Origin: a bacterium | GTDB taxonomy: Bacteria > SAR324 > XYD2-FULL-50-16 | Length of the DNA: 64,000 bases | NCBI GenBank assembly: GCA_024275165.1 | Contig: JAJRZQ010000015.1 | Location: forward strand, 35,324 to 99,323 | Direction of reading: 5' to 3' | In this document: positions 35,592 to 44,007 of the stretch, piece by piece | How the letters are laid out: every line of letters begins with the position of its first letter | Numbering within the stretch: the stretch's first letter is position 1 | Position numbers and translations under genes: made by a program | The notes under the pieces: generated by a model | Database searches by the model: none | Told to the model about the DNA's origin: nothing | The model's input: only the letters and a program-made list of their open reading frames with translations

Positions 35592-36461
35592 ATGAATCAT
35601 TATCAAAAAGCCCATCTATGGATGGGTTTGACCGCGGGCTTTTCCCTCTGGAGTTTTCAAGAACTAAGCCGCTTCATTTTAAGCGCCGAGGGAGAACTCA
35701 ATAATTGGGCTATTGCCCTGCAGGGTTTTTTAATCTGCGGTTTATTGGGAGCCATCACCTTAGGTCAAGAGGGATATTTACAGCAAAACTTTTCCCGCAT
35801 GATCCAAGGAATCCGCATAGGGCTGTTTGCCGGCGGGTTTGGCGGCATGGTGGGTTTTTGGCTCATCGACCGCATCTTAAGCACCAGCGGCGAACTCTCC
35901 GTTCTTTTTAAGGCCTTAATCTCCAGTCAGAGCTGGCTCCTCCCCTTCTTGATGATCGGGGTCAGCTTCGGACTGCGAGACCAGAGCAACCTGCAATTGC
36001 AACGAGGCCTATTCGCGGCCATTGCCACCTCCTTGTTCGGCGCCTTCACCCTGCCTTTAATTTCTCTACTCCCTCTGCGGCCCCCTCACGCCGAAGACTT
36101 AACCCTATTCCTGCTCGGTTTTGGTTTTATCCAAATCATGGGTTACTTCGGGCAATTTCGCAGAACAGAGTGGATCAAAAGCCTCAACGGCGAGCTGGAG
36201 GGGCTCGAATTCGAGTTGCACAAGCATATTCACTATCTCGGCACCCAAAACTTAGACCGCATTAACCTGAGCGGGTACCCGGATATCAATTCCACCCATG
36301 CCAAGCTGATCAAATATCATTGTGGTTACAGCCTGTTAGATAACGACCCCTTTGGCCGTACTTGGCTGAATTTTCGCAGTGTCACCGAGCAACCCCTTAA
36401 AAATGGGGATATCATCAAGGTGGGCACGGCTGTCTTTCAATACCTGAAAAAAAAACCATGA
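35592..36461 (+). CDS. Multi-pass membrane protein with C-terminal FHA-like domain
   Basis: 289 residues. Residues 1-190 carry about six hydrophobic segments (for example GFLICGLLGAITL, GLFAGGFGGMVGFWLI, LLPFLMIGVSFGL). The C-terminal ~90 residues resemble a degenerate FHA fold: STHAKLIKYHCGYSLLDNDP with WLNF and LKNGDIIKVGTAVFQYL, which recalls the end of FHA domains (L-x-x-GD-x-I-x-x-G). The canonical GR and SxxH residues are partly replaced (HAKL). Its stop overlaps the next FHA gene by 4 nt. The position after ftsZ suggests an envelope or division-linked phosphothreonine-reading role, an inference only. Confidence 0.65.
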   Translation: MNHYQKAHLWMGLTAGFSLWSFQELSRFILSAEGELNNWAIALQGFLICGLLGAITLGQEGYLQQNFSRMIQGIRIGLFAGGFGGMVGFWLIDRILSTSGELSVLFKALISSQSWLLPFLMIGVSFGLRDQSNLQLQRGLFAAIATSLFGAFTLPLISLLPLRPPHAEDLTLFLLGFGFIQIMGYFGQFRRTEWIKSLNGELEGLEFELHKHIHYLGTQNLDRINLSGYPDINSTHAKLIKYHCGYSLLDNDPFGRTWLNFRSVTEQPLKNGDIIKVGTAVFQYLKKKP

Positions 36462-37318
36462 AACGCTTAAGCCTTGTTCTTGCCTTTACCTCCGCAGGCC
36501 GCCTGTTCGCCCAAGAGGCCGGTAGCAATGACCTTGCCAACCCGGGGTTTCAAATTTATCTCGCCTTGCCGATGCTTTTTGTCGCTTTAGGCACTCTAGT
36601 CCTGGCCCGTAGGGCCTATAACCCAAAAACCCATAAAGTTTTGGGCTTTAAAACCATCACCCCTCATTTGCCGGAGCAGTTTTTCCCCATTGACGCCACG
36701 GTGGTTACGATGGAACCGGTGGTTCAGGCTTTAGCCGGTAAAAAAATTCATGTTTACAGTAATTTGTCTAAAATCTCTCTCACCCACAAAAGCACGGGGA
36801 TTTTTTTGGAAGAGAAAAATTACAAAATTTCAATCTTAATCAACCGAAGGCGCACCCGCCGTTGTTTCCTACAAGAGGGAGACATTATCGACATGGGTGA
36901 ACTCACCCTGCTTTTTTCCTCCGGACAACAAGAAAGCTTCAACAACCTTGAAAGCACAGCCCCCCCCGAGAGCGGGCAAAGCATCCCTCGCAGCAAACGG
37001 GCGCAGACGAAAATGATCGGCACCTACCCAACTTTAATCCCCGCAGATTCAAGAAAAAAGACCTTTTATCTCACAAAAAATATTATTTATATAGGGCGCA
37101 GCGAAATGAATGACCTGGTCAGCAAAGCCAAGGGCATCTCTCTGCGCCATTCTAAAATTGAAAAGGTAGCGGGCCGTTATAAAATTTTAGATTTAGAGCG
37201 GGGGAACGGTACCTTTGTCAATGGCAGGCGAATTGAAACCAAGTTTCTCAAAGACGGGGATGTAGTGAGCTTCGAGTCTGTTAAATACACCTTTAGTTGG
37301 AGCGGGAAGTCCCGTTAG
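36458..37318 (+). CDS. Membrane-anchored FHA-domain protein
   Basis: 286 residues. The N terminus has a signal-like hydrophobic stretch and a helix at about 28-50 (IYLALPMLFVALGTLVLA). Two FHA-like regions follow. The second (from ~205) is canonical: YIGRSEMNDL, SLRHSKIEK, LDLERGNGTFVNGRRI and LKDGDVVSF, with Arg, Ser, His and Asn at the phosphothreonine-binding positions. The first (about 95-165, ISLTHKSTGIFLEE, LQEGDIIDMGELTLLF) looks degenerate. Translationally coupled to the preceding gene (ATGA). The kinase it would read is not in the window. Confidence 0.8.
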   Translation: MKRLSLVLAFTSAGRLFAQEAGSNDLANPGFQIYLALPMLFVALGTLVLARRAYNPKTHKVLGFKTITPHLPEQFFPIDATVVTMEPVVQALAGKKIHVYSNLSKISLTHKSTGIFLEEKNYKISILINRRRTRRCFLQEGDIIDMGELTLLFSSGQQESFNNLESTAPPESGQSIPRSKRAQTKMIGTYPTLIPADSRKKTFYLTKNIIYIGRSEMNDLVSKAKGISLRHSKIEKVAGRYKILDLERGNGTFVNGRRIETKFLKDGDVVSFESVKYTFSWSGKSR

Positions 37319-37320
37319 CC

Positions 37321-38496
37321 ATGCCTTACCCAGCACCCCAAGGTTTTTTATTCTCCGGTGTCCAAGCGGGCCTAAAAGCGTCGGGCAAGCGCGACCTCGG
37401 TCTGATTTATTGCGCTCGCCCCGGGCTCGCCGGGGCGGTGTTTACGCAAAACCTCTTCCCCGCCGCGCCGGTGCTTTATGACCAAAGCCTCATCCCCTTG
37501 CGCGATTTTCGGGCTTTAATCGTCAATGCCGGAAACGCCAACGCGGCAACCGGCGCAAAGGGCGTCAAGGCAAACCTCAATATGGCATCCGCCGCGGCTG
37601 AGCTTTTGGAAGTGCAGAGGGAGCAAGTCTTGACCAGCAGCACCGGGGTCATTGGCCAGCAGTTGGACCTCGACAAAATCATCGCCGCTCTGCCCCGCTT
37701 GCACAACGAACTCTCTGCCCAACCAGAAAATTTTTCCCAAGCGATTCTAACCACTGATTTGGTGCCCAAGCTGGCCCAAGCGCAATTGAACTGGCAAGGG
37801 AAAAGCTATCAAGTGTTGGGGGTTTGCAAGGGCTCAGGGATGATCATGCCCAACATGGCGACTCTGCTCGCTTATGTGCTGACCGATGCGCCCATCACCC
37901 CGGACAAAATTCAAGAAATCACCTTAAAGCTCGCAGAACGGAGCTTTAATTGCCTTTCCGTGGATACGGACACCTCGACCAACGATTCCTTTTTTCTCCT
38001 GACCAGCGACCCTCAAGCAGAGGTGGATTCCTCCTTGCAAGAGGCGCTGTTCCAAAGCCTCTTGCAAGTGAGCCAAGACTTGGCCCAGCAAATCGCCGCG
38101 GATGGGGAAGGGGCCAAACACCTCATTGAGGTGAGCGTCAAGCAAGCGCGCAACGCTGCCCAAGCAAAAAGCGTCATGATGAGCCTCTTGAACTCCCCCC
38201 TGGTCAAAACAGCGATTCACGGACAAGACCCAAACTGGGGGCGACTGCTCATGGCCATTGGCAAAGGCTTGGTGGACGAAGCGCCCAACCTGCCTATTTC
38301 CATCACCCTGCAAGGGGTCGAGGTCTTCACCCAAGGGGAGCCGCAAAAATTCGACTACGCTGCTCTAAGCCAAAGCTTAGGCAAGTTCGAGGTTTCAATC
38401 GAGGTGGATTTAAAGCTGGGTAGCGCTGCGCTCACCGGCTGGGGCTGCGACCTTTCGCGTGAATATATCGCCATCAACGCAGATTACACCACTTGA
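37321..38496 (+). CDS. argJ: Bifunctional ornithine acetyltransferase / N-acetylglutamate synthase
   Basis: Transfers acetyl from N-acetylornithine to glutamate in the cyclic arginine pathway. The precursor self-cleaves before a threonine; here KGSGMIMPNMATLLAYVLTD carries that Ala-Thr site. 391 residues from MPYPAPQG (ATG at 37321), just after the FHA stop. Other conserved parts: NAGNANAATGAKG, DTSTNDSF, ADGEGAKHLIEV, and the end YIAINADYTT. Whether it also accepts acetyl-CoA cannot be told from sequence. Confidence 0.95.
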   Translation: MPYPAPQGFLFSGVQAGLKASGKRDLGLIYCARPGLAGAVFTQNLFPAAPVLYDQSLIPLRDFRALIVNAGNANAATGAKGVKANLNMASAAAELLEVQREQVLTSSTGVIGQQLDLDKIIAALPRLHNELSAQPENFSQAILTTDLVPKLAQAQLNWQGKSYQVLGVCKGSGMIMPNMATLLAYVLTDAPITPDKIQEITLKLAERSFNCLSVDTDTSTNDSFFLLTSDPQAEVDSSLQEALFQSLLQVSQDLAQQIAADGEGAKHLIEVSVKQARNAAQAKSVMMSLLNSPLVKTAIHGQDPNWGRLLMAIGKGLVDEAPNLPISITLQGVEVFTQGEPQKFDYAALSQSLGKFEVSIEVDLKLGSAALTGWGCDLSREYIAINADYTT

Positions 38497-38498
38497 GC

Positions 38499-39575
38499 AT
38501 GCGGCTCTTGGCAGACAGCCAGATCCCCTTTGTAGAAAAGTTTTTCGGCCCCCACTGCGAAATCCGCCGTTTCAGCGCCCCCCACCCAAGCGAAAGGGAA
38601 CTCTCTTGGGCAGAGATCCTCTTAATCCGCACGATTACCAAACTCTCTGCCCAAGAGATCCAACACTTAGCTTGGCTCGGTAGCGCGACCATCGGCATTG
38701 ACCACCTCGATTTAATCGGTTTGGAGCAATATCACCTTCCCTGGGATCATGCCCCGGGTTGCAACGCGGAGGCCGTTGCCGACTGGGTATGGATTCAAGC
38801 CTTGTCTTGGGCCTTAGAGCGAGGCATCCCCTGGAAAGGGAAAAAGCTTGGCCTCGTGGGCTATGGGAATACAGGTCAAGCCGTGGCCCGCCGCGCGGCA
38901 GCCTTGAATATGGAGGTCATCTTCTCCGACCCCCCGCGAGCCAGCCGAGGCCAATGCCCCGACTCCCTCGCCTTCAGCGCCTTGCTCGCCCAAGCGGACT
39001 GGGTGAGTTTCCATGTCCCCTTGACCCAAAGCGGTGCTTTCGCGACCCGCAACATGATGGATGAAACGGCGTTCAGTCGGCTCAAACCCGGGGCCTTGCT
39101 CCTCAACTGCAGCCGAGGTGAAATCGTGGCCGAGCGGGCCTTGCTCCAGGCACGCCAAAAATTAGGCGGTTTAATCTTGGATGTTTTTTGCGACGAACCC
39201 TTGCCGAAGCTTCAAATCTTGCAAGCTTGCGACCGCTGTAGCCCTCATATTGCCGGATACTCACAAGAAGGAAAGCTCAAAGCCACAGCGATGCTCTTTC
39301 AAGCGGCGGCCCGTCGCTTTTCCTGGCCCGTTCCCGACTATACCCCCTCCGACCTCCTCACCCCGGCCCCCCCCATCCACGGGCAAGGACAACCCCTTTT
39401 AGAAGTCTTCGAGCAAGGTTACTCCTTTGCTCAACTCAGCCGTCGCCTGCAAAAAGGAGAGCCCTTTGCCACCTTGCGCAAAAACTACCCCCTGCGCAGA
39501 GAGCTCCAACATCTAATCTCCAACAATCACTCCTTACCCGACCTCTTGCTCCAACTGGGCAAGCCCAAAAATTAA
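38499..39575 (+). CDS. pdxB: Erythronate-4-phosphate dehydrogenase
   Basis: D-2-hydroxyacid dehydrogenase of the DXP-independent-of-PdxST vitamin B6 route. 358 residues from MRLLADSQIPFVEKFFG, the PdxB N terminus. Further features: ATIGIDHLDL, APGCNAEAVADWVW, the NAD fold GLVGYGNTGQAVARRA, SFHVPLTQSG, and HIAGYSQEGK with the catalytic His. The short C-terminal dimerisation domain is present. The ATG is 2 nt after the argJ stop. A strong terminator follows. Confidence 0.93.
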   Translation: MRLLADSQIPFVEKFFGPHCEIRRFSAPHPSERELSWAEILLIRTITKLSAQEIQHLAWLGSATIGIDHLDLIGLEQYHLPWDHAPGCNAEAVADWVWIQALSWALERGIPWKGKKLGLVGYGNTGQAVARRAAALNMEVIFSDPPRASRGQCPDSLAFSALLAQADWVSFHVPLTQSGAFATRNMMDETAFSRLKPGALLLNCSRGEIVAERALLQARQKLGGLILDVFCDEPLPKLQILQACDRCSPHIAGYSQEGKLKATAMLFQAAARRFSWPVPDYTPSDLLTPAPPIHGQGQPLLEVFEQGYSFAQLSRRLQKGEPFATLRKNYPLRRELQHLISNNHSLPDLLLQLGKPKN

Positions 39576-39578
39576 GCA

Positions 39579-39613
39579 AAAAAAAGGGGCTCAAAGCCCC
39601 TTTTTTATTTTTT
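39579..39613. terminator. Bidirectional rho-independent terminator
   Basis: GGGGCT-CAA-AGCCCC (39586-39600), flanked by an A-run on the left and T-rich sequence on the right, between convergent pdxB and the gene at 39605-40672. It can serve both strands. Confidence 0.85.
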
Positions 39614-40672
39614 GCTCCCCGATTTGGCGAGTACCTTTTCTTTTTCTTCTTCTTTCGCCTTTTTCTTCTCCGGCGGTTTGGGCACCTTGACCCCCTTTGC
39701 CGTCTTGCCCACAATGCTTGTCTTGTTCATCGAGACGATCTCTTGATTTTTCAACATCACCGAGGCAAAAAGCTCGCTCGAAAGTCGGGTCGCCTCTTTA
39801 ATCTTTTCATCCTGCACCCGATTGAGCATATCATAAACATAATCCCCCGCCGCTTCACCGTATTCTTTTTTCGGGTCTTCGCTAAAGATCAAGTTAAATT
39901 GCACATTATTGAGGATTTTCTTGCGGGTGTTTTCCTTGGCTTTCGCCCGTTGCAGAGTTAATTCCAGCTCTTTATACACTAAGGTATCGCTGACTTTCAA
40001 ATAGCTGCTCCCCACTTCGTCATAGGTGGCCAGATTCTGGTTGAGCAATTGCTCTAGATTATAGTAAACCAAATCAATCAGTTCACTCCCTTCTTCCATA
40101 GGTAGAAACACTTGAGTATGATTGATCCCTTCGCCATGAGCGTGGAAGCGATACCCCACATAGATATTCAACGCTTCCTTCACCGTGTCGGTTAAAAAAT
40201 TCGTGCCCGCGGCAGGCACTGGATGCTCTGTCTGGATGCTCACGCCAGTTGAAATTCTCGCGGCAATGTCCGGGCGGGTGCGAACCTGCTCAATCAGGCG
40301 TTCCATTTCCCGTTTTAGGAAATTGTTGATCTTTCCTTCCATCAGCATATTGCTGATCCCATAATGGGTTGAACGAGGATCCGCGGAGATATAATAACCT
40401 TGCAGGGAATGATAAACCTCTTTGGCAAAGTTATAAAAAATCTTTTTCCTATCGGAGTGGCAAGGAATCGAGAGAATCAAGCGTTCCGGGTTCACCTTCG
40501 GCGAATCCAAGACCAAGCGCAGAGCCGGCTCGACAAAAAGATTCGGCTCGAGTTCCTTTACAATGGTCTTGATGATGGCATCTTCATCGTCAAAGCGAAC
40601 TTGAACCTCGTTGGACAATAAATAATGACGACCAACTCCGCATGAATCACGGTGCCAGATGGAATGGGGCAT
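39605..40672 (-). CDS. Uncharacterised 355-aa cytoplasmic protein
   Basis: No signal peptide or transmembrane helix. It starts MPHSIWHRDSC with a strong GGAGGAG SD. Residues ~15-330 are a mixed alpha/beta then mostly helical region with no motif I recognise; features include ERLILSIPCHSDRKKIFYNF, STHYGISNMLMEG and GYRFHAHGEGINHTQVF. The C-terminal ~40 residues are Lys/Glu-rich (PPEKKKAKEEEKEK). The gene is single, with its own promoter and a shared terminator. I cannot assign a function. Confidence 0.75.
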   Translation of the reverse strand: MPHSIWHRDSCGVGRHYLLSNEVQVRFDDEDAIIKTIVKELEPNLFVEPALRLVLDSPKVNPERLILSIPCHSDRKKIFYNFAKEVYHSLQGYYISADPRSTHYGISNMLMEGKINNFLKREMERLIEQVRTRPDIAARISTGVSIQTEHPVPAAGTNFLTDTVKEALNIYVGYRFHAHGEGINHTQVFLPMEEGSELIDLVYYNLEQLLNQNLATYDEVGSSYLKVSDTLVYKELELTLQRAKAKENTRKKILNNVQFNLIFSEDPKKEYGEAAGDYVYDMLNRVQDEKIKEATRLSSELFASVMLKNQEIVSMNKTSIVGKTAKGVKVPKPPEKKKAKEEEKEKVLAKSGSKK

Positions 40673-40703
40673 CTCTCCTCCTCAAAATGGGCTGTAGAGC
40701 TAA

Positions 40704-40733
40704 ATTATAGATTCATTTTTACGGCCTTGCCAA
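40704..40733 (-). promoter_or_regulatory. Sigma70 promoter of the 39605-40672 gene
   Basis: Minus strand: TTGGCA (40733-40728), 18 nt, TATAAT (40709-40704). The TSS would be near 40697, about 25 nt before the start codon. One of the best promoter matches in the window. Confidence 0.6.
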
Positions 40734-40738
40734 GGGGT

Positions 40739-40767
40739 TTGTCAACCTACATCAGAACAACTAAGCT
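40739..40767 (+). promoter_or_regulatory. Promoter of the M20 hydrolase gene
   Basis: TTGTCA (40739-40744), 17 nt, TAAGCT (40762-40767), 20 nt before the ATG at 40788. Back-to-back with the minus-strand promoter at 40704-40733. Confidence 0.4.
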
Positions 40768-40787
40768 AAAAGAACCCAAAATTATTG

Positions 40788-41933
40788 ATGCAAGCTCAAC
40801 TCGTCCAACTGACACAACAACTTATCGCCTTTCGTAGCGTCAACCCCCCCGGCGACGAAGAGGCCATTCAGCTTTTTTTAGCTCAAATCTTATCCCAGGC
40901 AGGGTTTGAGGTTCAATTGCGCCCCTTTGCCCCGGGCCGGAGCAACCTCATCGCTCAGGTGCGTAGCGCCGACAAGCAACCGCCTTTGGTGATGACCGGT
41001 CATGTGGATGTGGTTCCTTTAGGTGGGGCCCCTTGGTCTAAAGACCCTTTCGCGGGTGAAATCATGGGGGATCGGCTCTATGGCCGCGGCTCTTCGGATA
41101 TGAAATCGGGCATCGCCTCCATGGTGTTGAGCGCCTTAGAGGCAAACCGGCGTTATCCCCATGAACTGGACCTGATGTTGGTGGTTACAGGGGGGGAAGA
41201 GCTTAATTTTGAAGGGGTGCGCTCTTTAATGGAGCAAAACTGCTTTACCGAAGCCGCCCGAGCCCTTTTGGTCTGTGAACCCACCAGCAATGCCCCGGAA
41301 ATCGGCCATAAGGGAAATTATTGGCTCCAAGCCCGGGCAAAAGGAATCACCGCCCACGGAAGCATGCCCCATCTCGGGGAAAACGCGATCTATAAATTGG
41401 CCGAGGCAATTTTAATTCTTAAGGAGTTTGACTTTCAAACCGAGGCTCACCCTTTTTTTACCGGCCCAACCCTAAATATCGGAAACTGCCGAGGAGGCCT
41501 CAACATTAACAGCGTACCTGATTCGGCAGAGTGCTCCATCGACATTCGCACCTTACCCAACATGAATTTGGAAAGACTTTTGCATCAACTCCAACAAGAG
41601 GTAGGTGAACGAGTTGAACTCAGTTTACTGTCTCAGAGTCACGGTGTGATCAGCGATCCCAAAAATCCCTGGATTCAGGAGGTTTTTCGGATTTTGCAGA
41701 CGCGGCAAGGAGCAACGCCCCCAATCCGTACCGGGGTTTACGCGACCGACGCGGGATATTTAAAACAGGCCCTGGGCAACCCGCCCACCCTGATTTTAGG
41801 ACCTGGCGAGGCCGAGCAAGCCCACCGAGTGGATGAATATTGCTCCATCCGCCGTTTAGTGGAATCCTTTGAGATTTATCTAAGTATTTTGAGCCAACAA
41901 CCGATGAACCGTTGCAGGAACCATAAAAAGTAA
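40788..41933 (+). CDS. M20 family metallo-amidohydrolase (ArgE/DapE type)
   Basis: 381 residues. Di-zinc M20 motifs: VMTGHVDVVPLGG (metal His and Asp), GRGSSDMKSGIASMV (bridging Asp), VTGGEELNFEG (catalytic and metal Glu), VCEPTSNAPEIGHKG, and a late His in EQAHRVDEYCS. The dimerisation lid (GITAHGSMPHLGENAIY) is typical. Candidate substrates are N-acetylornithine (ArgE) or N-succinyl-diaminopimelate (DapE). With argJ present a dedicated ArgE is not needed, so DapE or another amidase is at least as likely. Confidence 0.88.
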   Translation: MQAQLVQLTQQLIAFRSVNPPGDEEAIQLFLAQILSQAGFEVQLRPFAPGRSNLIAQVRSADKQPPLVMTGHVDVVPLGGAPWSKDPFAGEIMGDRLYGRGSSDMKSGIASMVLSALEANRRYPHELDLMLVVTGGEELNFEGVRSLMEQNCFTEAARALLVCEPTSNAPEIGHKGNYWLQARAKGITAHGSMPHLGENAIYKLAEAILILKEFDFQTEAHPFFTGPTLNIGNCRGGLNINSVPDSAECSIDIRTLPNMNLERLLHQLQQEVGERVELSLLSQSHGVISDPKNPWIQEVFRILQTRQGATPPIRTGVYATDAGYLKQALGNPPTLILGPGEAEQAHRVDEYCSIRRLVESFEIYLSILSQQPMNRCRNHKK

Positions 41934-41941
41934 GAGACCGA

Positions 41942-42172
41942 ATGAAAAAATTGATGATTCTATTGTTAGCCCTTTTTAGCTTCTCTACCCTCGCAAGCGC
42001 TCAGGAAGCCAAACGCGAGGCCCCCAGCCACCGCATCGTCCCCTATAAAGACGCTTATCATTGTAATGGAACCTGGAAAAAGGTGATGACGAGGCGAAAC
42101 CGCAACGGGTTATCGACCAAACATGTAGGCTATCGCTGCGTACGCGGGAAAAAGGAAATAAGAAGCAAATAA
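41942..42172 (+). CDS. Small secreted basic protein, 76 aa
   Basis: Signal peptide MKKLMILLLALFSFSTLASA, then a 55-residue basic mature part with two cysteines (HCNGTWKKVMTRRNRNG, YRCVRGKK) that could form a disulfide. It follows the M20 gene by 8 nt and probably shares its transcript. No family recognised. Confidence 0.6.
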   Translation: MKKLMILLLALFSFSTLASAQEAKREAPSHRIVPYKDAYHCNGTWKKVMTRRNRNGLSTKHVGYRCVRGKKEIRSK

Positions 42173-42199
42173 GCGACCTGATTCCCAGCTTGCCCAGGG

Positions 42200-43597
42200 C
42201 TAAAACTCAAAACTTTCCCCCAATTGAGGCATCACCACGCTACGGTACCCCTTGGAGCGGTAAGCGTCAATTAGACTGGCCGCTTGCTCGGGTTCTCCAT
42301 GCACTAAAAAAATATGCTTCAGCCGCTCCGGAGGGCTAAAATCGGCATAGTTTAAGATATCCCTGCGATCCCCGTGAGCGCTAAAGCTATCCATGATCTT
42401 TATTTTGGCTTTCACGGGGTAGACTTCCCCAAAGATTTTCACTTTCTTTTCCCCCTCCATGATTTTTCGGGCTAAGGTATTTTTTGCCGCGTAACCCACA
42501 AACAAAATCGTGGTGTTGGGGTTATCCAGGTTGTTTTTCAAGTGGTGGAGTATCCTGCCCCCTTCGCACATTCCCGAAGCGGAGATAATGATATGGGGCA
42601 CCACTAGATTATTTAAAGCCTTGGACTCCTCGACCTCGTCTACATAAGTCAAGCGGTCAAAACTAAAAGGGTCTTGGTGATCTTGCAAAAAAAGCCGGTC
42701 TGTTTTTCGGTCAAGATAATCGGTATATTTACGAAAAACCTCGGTGGTGCGCCTCGCTAAGGGGCTATCGACATAAATCGGAATGTCGGGAATGCGGTCT
42801 TGAGCATAGAGGTTGTGCAGATAATAAACAATCTGCTGGGTACGGCCTAGGGCAAAAGCGGGGATAATGACCTTCCCCCCCTCACTGCAACAGCTTGTAA
42901 TAATTTCACAAAGCTGCTCATCAATCGCCTCTTGGCTGGAATGCCGCCGCCGCCCATAGGTAGTCTCGGTAATCAAGATATCCAAATCACGCATCGGGTT
43001 GGGGTCGCGCACTAGGGCCGCGTGATAGCGCCCCAAATCCCCCGTAAAGCCGAGGCGATAACTCTTCCCCTTTTCTTTGATCTCCAACAAAATCCCCGCG
43101 CTTCCCAAGATGTGCCCCGCTTCGCGAAAGGTAACCTGTACCCCTTCAAGGGGCTCAAAGGTCTCATCATATAAAATGGGCTCGAAATAACCTAAGGAAC
43201 GGGCAACATCCTCTTTGGTATACAGCGGTTCCACCGAGGGTTGACCTGATTTGGCCCTGATTTTATTGACCCAGCGAATATCCATTTCCTGCAGGTAAGC
43301 CGAATCCATCAACAACAACTTCACCAATTCTACCGTGGGCTCGGTGGCAAATATCCTCCCGCGGAAGCCTTTTTTCACTAAATTGGGTATATTCCCACTA
43401 TGGTCGATATGGGCATGACTTAAAAGGAGAATATCCACCTCCGCGGGGTCAAAGGTAAAGTTTTGATTTCGCTCGTAATACTCCTGGCGCCTTCCTTGAA
43501 AAAGCCCACATTCTAAAAGAATCTTAAACCCGTTGACCTCGATTAAGTGCATGGACCCCGTTACGGTTTGAGCCCCCCCAAAAAATGTGATTTTCAT
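42200..43597 (-). CDS. Metallo-beta-lactamase / beta-CASP RNase-like protein
   Basis: 465 residues. MBL motif 2 LLSHAHIDHSGNIP, motifs 3 and 4 (EAGHILGSAG, GFTGDLGRY), the beta-CASP insert with IPAFALGRTQQIVYYL and ASGMCEGGRILHHLK, and the C-terminal SAHGDRRDIL and FLVHGEPEQA. This is the CPSF73/YSH1-like architecture, usually RNA endo- or exonucleases. An AAGGAAGGG SD precedes the ATG. Cytoplasmic. Confidence 0.92.
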   Translation of the reverse strand: MKITFFGGAQTVTGSMHLIEVNGFKILLECGLFQGRRQEYYERNQNFTFDPAEVDILLLSHAHIDHSGNIPNLVKKGFRGRIFATEPTVELVKLLLMDSAYLQEMDIRWVNKIRAKSGQPSVEPLYTKEDVARSLGYFEPILYDETFEPLEGVQVTFREAGHILGSAGILLEIKEKGKSYRLGFTGDLGRYHAALVRDPNPMRDLDILITETTYGRRRHSSQEAIDEQLCEIITSCCSEGGKVIIPAFALGRTQQIVYYLHNLYAQDRIPDIPIYVDSPLARRTTEVFRKYTDYLDRKTDRLFLQDHQDPFSFDRLTYVDEVEESKALNNLVVPHIIISASGMCEGGRILHHLKNNLDNPNTTILFVGYAAKNTLARKIMEGEKKVKIFGEVYPVKAKIKIMDSFSAHGDRRDILNYADFSPPERLKHIFLVHGEPEQAASLIDAYRSKGYRSVVMPQLGESFEF

Positions 43598-43659
43598 ACC
43601 CTTCCTTACTGGATTACTTTAAATTTAAAGGCCTTGCCCCAGCACAACGCTATAGCTTT

Positions 43660-43992
43660 TTATTCCTTCAAGACAGGCTTGCCGGTTTCTTCTTCCAACC
43701 AGGCGGCATAATCCGCGCTCGCCTGTTCGATGGGCAGGGCAATGATTTCCGGTACTTGGTAAGGGTGTAAACGGCGGATCAGGGCTTCGAGCTCAGCATA
43801 ACGCCCCGCAGGCGTTTTGAAGGTTAATTTATATTCTTGCTCCTGGGCAATGGCCCCTTCCCAATGATATAAACTCTCACAAGGAGCAATCTGCGCGCAA
43901 GCGGCCAAACGGGCCTTTAAAACCAGCTTGGCCAAGTTGTCGGCCTCTTCTCGACTCCCTAGAGTGGTGACCACTTGCATGAACTTACTCAT
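43660..43992 (-). CDS. cutA: Divalent cation tolerance protein CutA1
   Basis: 110 residues, trimeric ferredoxin-like fold. VVTTLGSREEADNLAKLVL, ARLAACAQI, YHWEGAIAQEQEYKLTFKT and HPYQVPEIIALPI are the conserved blocks. The name comes from copper tolerance in E. coli; the actual function is uncertain. It follows the helicase gene by 15 nt on the same strand. Confidence 0.93.
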   Translation of the reverse strand: MSKFMQVVTTLGSREEADNLAKLVLKARLAACAQIAPCESLYHWEGAIAQEQEYKLTFKTPAGRYAELEALIRRLHPYQVPEIIALPIEQASADYAAWLEEETGKPVLKE

Positions 43993-44007
43993 CTTGTTTG
44001 CTTTTTT

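Noticed and set aside
40788..41933. Calling the M20 enzyme ArgE
   Set aside because: M20 motifs do not separate ArgE from DapE or other amidases, and argJ makes a separate deacetylase unnecessary.
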